Positions 6,246 through 7,191 of a DNA stretch of 7,191 bases are shown piece after piece. The position numbers and the translations under genes are program-made. This DNA comes from Bacteroidaceae bacterium (GTDB lineage Bacteria > Bacteroidota > Bacteroidia > Bacteroidales > Bacteroidaceae), in assembly GCA_017551845.1 (NCBI GenBank), contig JAFZKR010000054.1, positions 1-7,191 on the forward strand. Direction: 5' to 3'. The notes below the pieces were generated by a model that had not been told where the DNA came from, did no database searches, and saw nothing but the letters and a program-made list of their open reading frames with translations. Every line of letters begins with the position of its first letter. The stretch's first letter is position 1.

Positions 6246-6746
6246 ATGACCGATAACAACAACGAACTGTTTCCCATAGTTGATGAGGACGGCAACGTGC
6301 TGGGCAGTATCCTGCGCGGTCAGGCCCATGACGGCCGAAAAATACTGCACCCCGTAGTACACCTGCATCTTTTCAACTCCAAGGGAGAACTGTACCTGCA
6401 GCGCCGCCCTGACTGGAAACCTATCCAGCCCAGCAAGTGGGACACCGCCGTAGGAGGCCACATTTCATACGGAGAGACCGTTGAGCAGGCATTCAGCCGT
6501 GAGGTGATGGAAGAAGTGGGCATAAGCGTAACTAACGCCACATCATTAGGGCACTACGTCTTTGAAAGCAAGGTGGAAAAAGAGCTGGTCTATGTCTTCA
6601 AGACCGTCTATGACGGCCCCATACACCCTAGTGCTGAAGAACTTGACGGAGGCCGATTTTGGACCCGCCAACAAATCCTCGATGCCATCGGCCAAAACAT
6701 TCTCACCCCTAACCTGGAATCCGAATACCTCCGCTTCTTCAAATAA
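6246..6746 (+). CDS. NUDIX hydrolase
   Basis: The 166-residue protein carries a perfect NUDIX box, GX5EX7REUXEEXGU, at residues 71-93 (G71, E77, R85, E86, E89, E90, G92), which binds the divalent metal used to cleave a diphosphate bond. The N-terminal part (LFPIVDEDGNVLGSILR, then HPVVHLHLFNSKGELYLQRR) resembles the isopentenyl-diphosphate isomerase/YfcD-like branch, but the substrate cannot be assigned; a nucleotide-sugar, dinucleotide or isoprenoid diphosphate are all possible. I chose the ATG at 6246 and not the in-frame one at 6156: the intervening 30 codons are encoded by the palindromic repeat and promoter region, and a -7 box lies at 6220-6227, downstream of the earlier ATG. It is transcribed divergently from the speA operon and appears to be a single-gene unit. 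Confidence 0.92.
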   Translation: MTDNNNELFPIVDEDGNVLGSILRGQAHDGRKILHPVVHLHLFNSKGELYLQRRPDWKPIQPSKWDTAVGGHISYGETVEQAFSREVMEEVGISVTNATSLGHYVFESKVEKELVYVFKTVYDGPIHPSAEELDGGRFWTRQQILDAIGQNILTPNLESEYLRFFK

Positions 6747-6807
6747 AAAAAACAAGCGTATTGGGGCGAGTCCGGAGGGTGAGAGTAGCCGGAGGGCCAG
6801 ATACGCT
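6745..6807 (-). terminator. Probable terminator of the tRNA-Pro transcript
   Basis: On the minus strand AGCGTAT (6807-6801) pairs with ATACGCT (6761-6755), with an inner TCCGG/CCGGA stem (6793-6789 and 6775-6771). TGTTTTTTTT follows directly (6754-6745). The T-run exists only for minus-strand transcription, so it serves the tRNA unit although it touches the NUDIX stop codon. The stem is imperfect. Confidence 0.6.
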
Positions 6808-6813
6808 CCCGTC

Positions 6814-6921
6814 CGAATCCTTTCATCCCGACAGGAACAGTGTCAAATCCAGAAACAGTAACAAAAATAAGAAACAGCAGCTGAATGAGCCACTGTTTCA
6901 ATGTCGGGATGAAAGGATTCG
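6814..6921. repeat. Inverted 20-bp duplication of the tRNA-Pro 3' end
   Basis: Plus-strand 6814-6833 (CGAATCCTTTCATCCCGACA) is the exact reverse complement of 6902-6921, which is the T-loop, T-stem and acceptor 3' part of the tRNA gene plus two trailing bases. After a short mismatch, AACAGTG (6836-6842) also pairs with CACTGTT (6891-6897), leaving a loop of about 48 nt. The downstream copy is in the tRNA trailer as transcribed. Confidence 0.9.
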
Positions 6922-6978
6922 AACCTTCGACCACCTGGTCCCAAACCAGGCATTCTAACCGGACTGAACTACATCCCG
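6904..6978 (-). tRNA. tRNA-Pro(UGG)
   Basis: The minus strand folds into a full cloverleaf of 75 nt with discriminator. The acceptor pairs CGGGATG (6978-6972) with CATCCCG (6911-6905); the D arm is GTTC/GAAT with a GG in the loop; the anticodon stem is CCTGG/CCAGG around TTTGGGA, giving anticodon UGG; the T arm is GAAGG-TTCGAAT-CCTTT. The discriminator is A and CCA is not encoded. It has its own promoter upstream. Confidence 0.97.
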
Positions 6979-7005
6979 AAAGCCTCTCTTACCAGAAAAG
7001 CGGTG

Positions 7006-7037
7006 CAAAGGTACGCTTTTAAGTCAGAATCAGCAAA
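7006..7037 (-). promoter_or_regulatory. Bacteroidota-type promoter for tRNA-Pro
   Basis: On the minus strand TTTG (7037-7034) and TACCTTTG (7013-7006) are separated by 20 nt, a textbook -33/-7 pair for this phylum. The predicted start lies roughly 20 nt ahead of the mature tRNA. The -33 box starts 7 bp after the stop of the preceding gene. Confidence 0.75.
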
Positions 7038-7043
7038 TATTTT

Positions 7044-7191
<148 letters not shown>

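Noticed and set aside
6755..6833. Possible second, plus-strand tRNA pseudogene ending at 6831.
   Set aside because: Only the last 20 bases match; no matching acceptor 5' strand, D arm or anticodon arm is present.
6761..6958. Plus-strand 65-codon frame ending RIRTFDHLVPNQAF.
   Set aside because: The ending is the antisense reading of the tRNA-Pro gene, a common false gene call.

Overview
The window looks like chromosomal DNA of a gut- or host-type Bacteroidales (phylum Bacteroidota). Three places carry the characteristic Bacteroidota promoter form (TTG or TTTG near -33, TAnnTTTG near -7). Gene starts lack consistent Shine-Dalgarno sequences, and the encoded proteins (carboxynorspermidine enzymes, aspartate-aminotransferase-fold arginine decarboxylase, a serine-palmitoyltransferase-like end) fit that group. 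I cannot name the species from sequence alone.

Positions 1-5764, all on the minus strand, form a polyamine block. In transcription order it is speA (arginine decarboxylase), a speE-like aminopropyltransferase, speB (agmatinase-type ureohydrolase), a 132-bp palindromic repeat element, carboxy(nor)spermidine synthase, and carboxynorspermidine decarboxylase nspC, whose 3' end runs off the window. Together these can take arginine to agmatine, putrescine, carboxyspermidine and then spermidine, using aspartate semialdehyde rather than decarboxylated S-adenosylmethionine (dcSAM) as aminopropyl donor. The speE-like gene is the odd member: it lacks several acidic residues expected in a spermidine synthase, and no speD (AdoMet decarboxylase) is present in the window.

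Positions 5765-6245 are a divergent intergenic region. A good Bacteroidota promoter at 6104-6133 fires toward speA, which would give a leader of about 330 nt. That leader holds several hairpins, a 9-bp long-range pairing that could close them into one junction, and a strong intrinsic-terminator-like hairpin about 70 nt upstream of speA. A competing 8-bp pairing could act as an antiterminator. This is the best candidate in the window for an undescribed system: a cis-acting attenuator or riboswitch controlling polyamine synthesis. Between the two divergent promoters lies a perfect 21-bp-arm palindrome of REP-like character.

Positions 6246-6746 (plus strand) encode a NUDIX hydrolase. Beyond it on the minus strand are a terminator, an inverted 20-bp copy of the 3' end of the tRNA gene, tRNA-Pro(UGG) with its own promoter, and the C-terminal 48 codons of a PLP-dependent alpha-oxoamine synthase, probably serine palmitoyltransferase.
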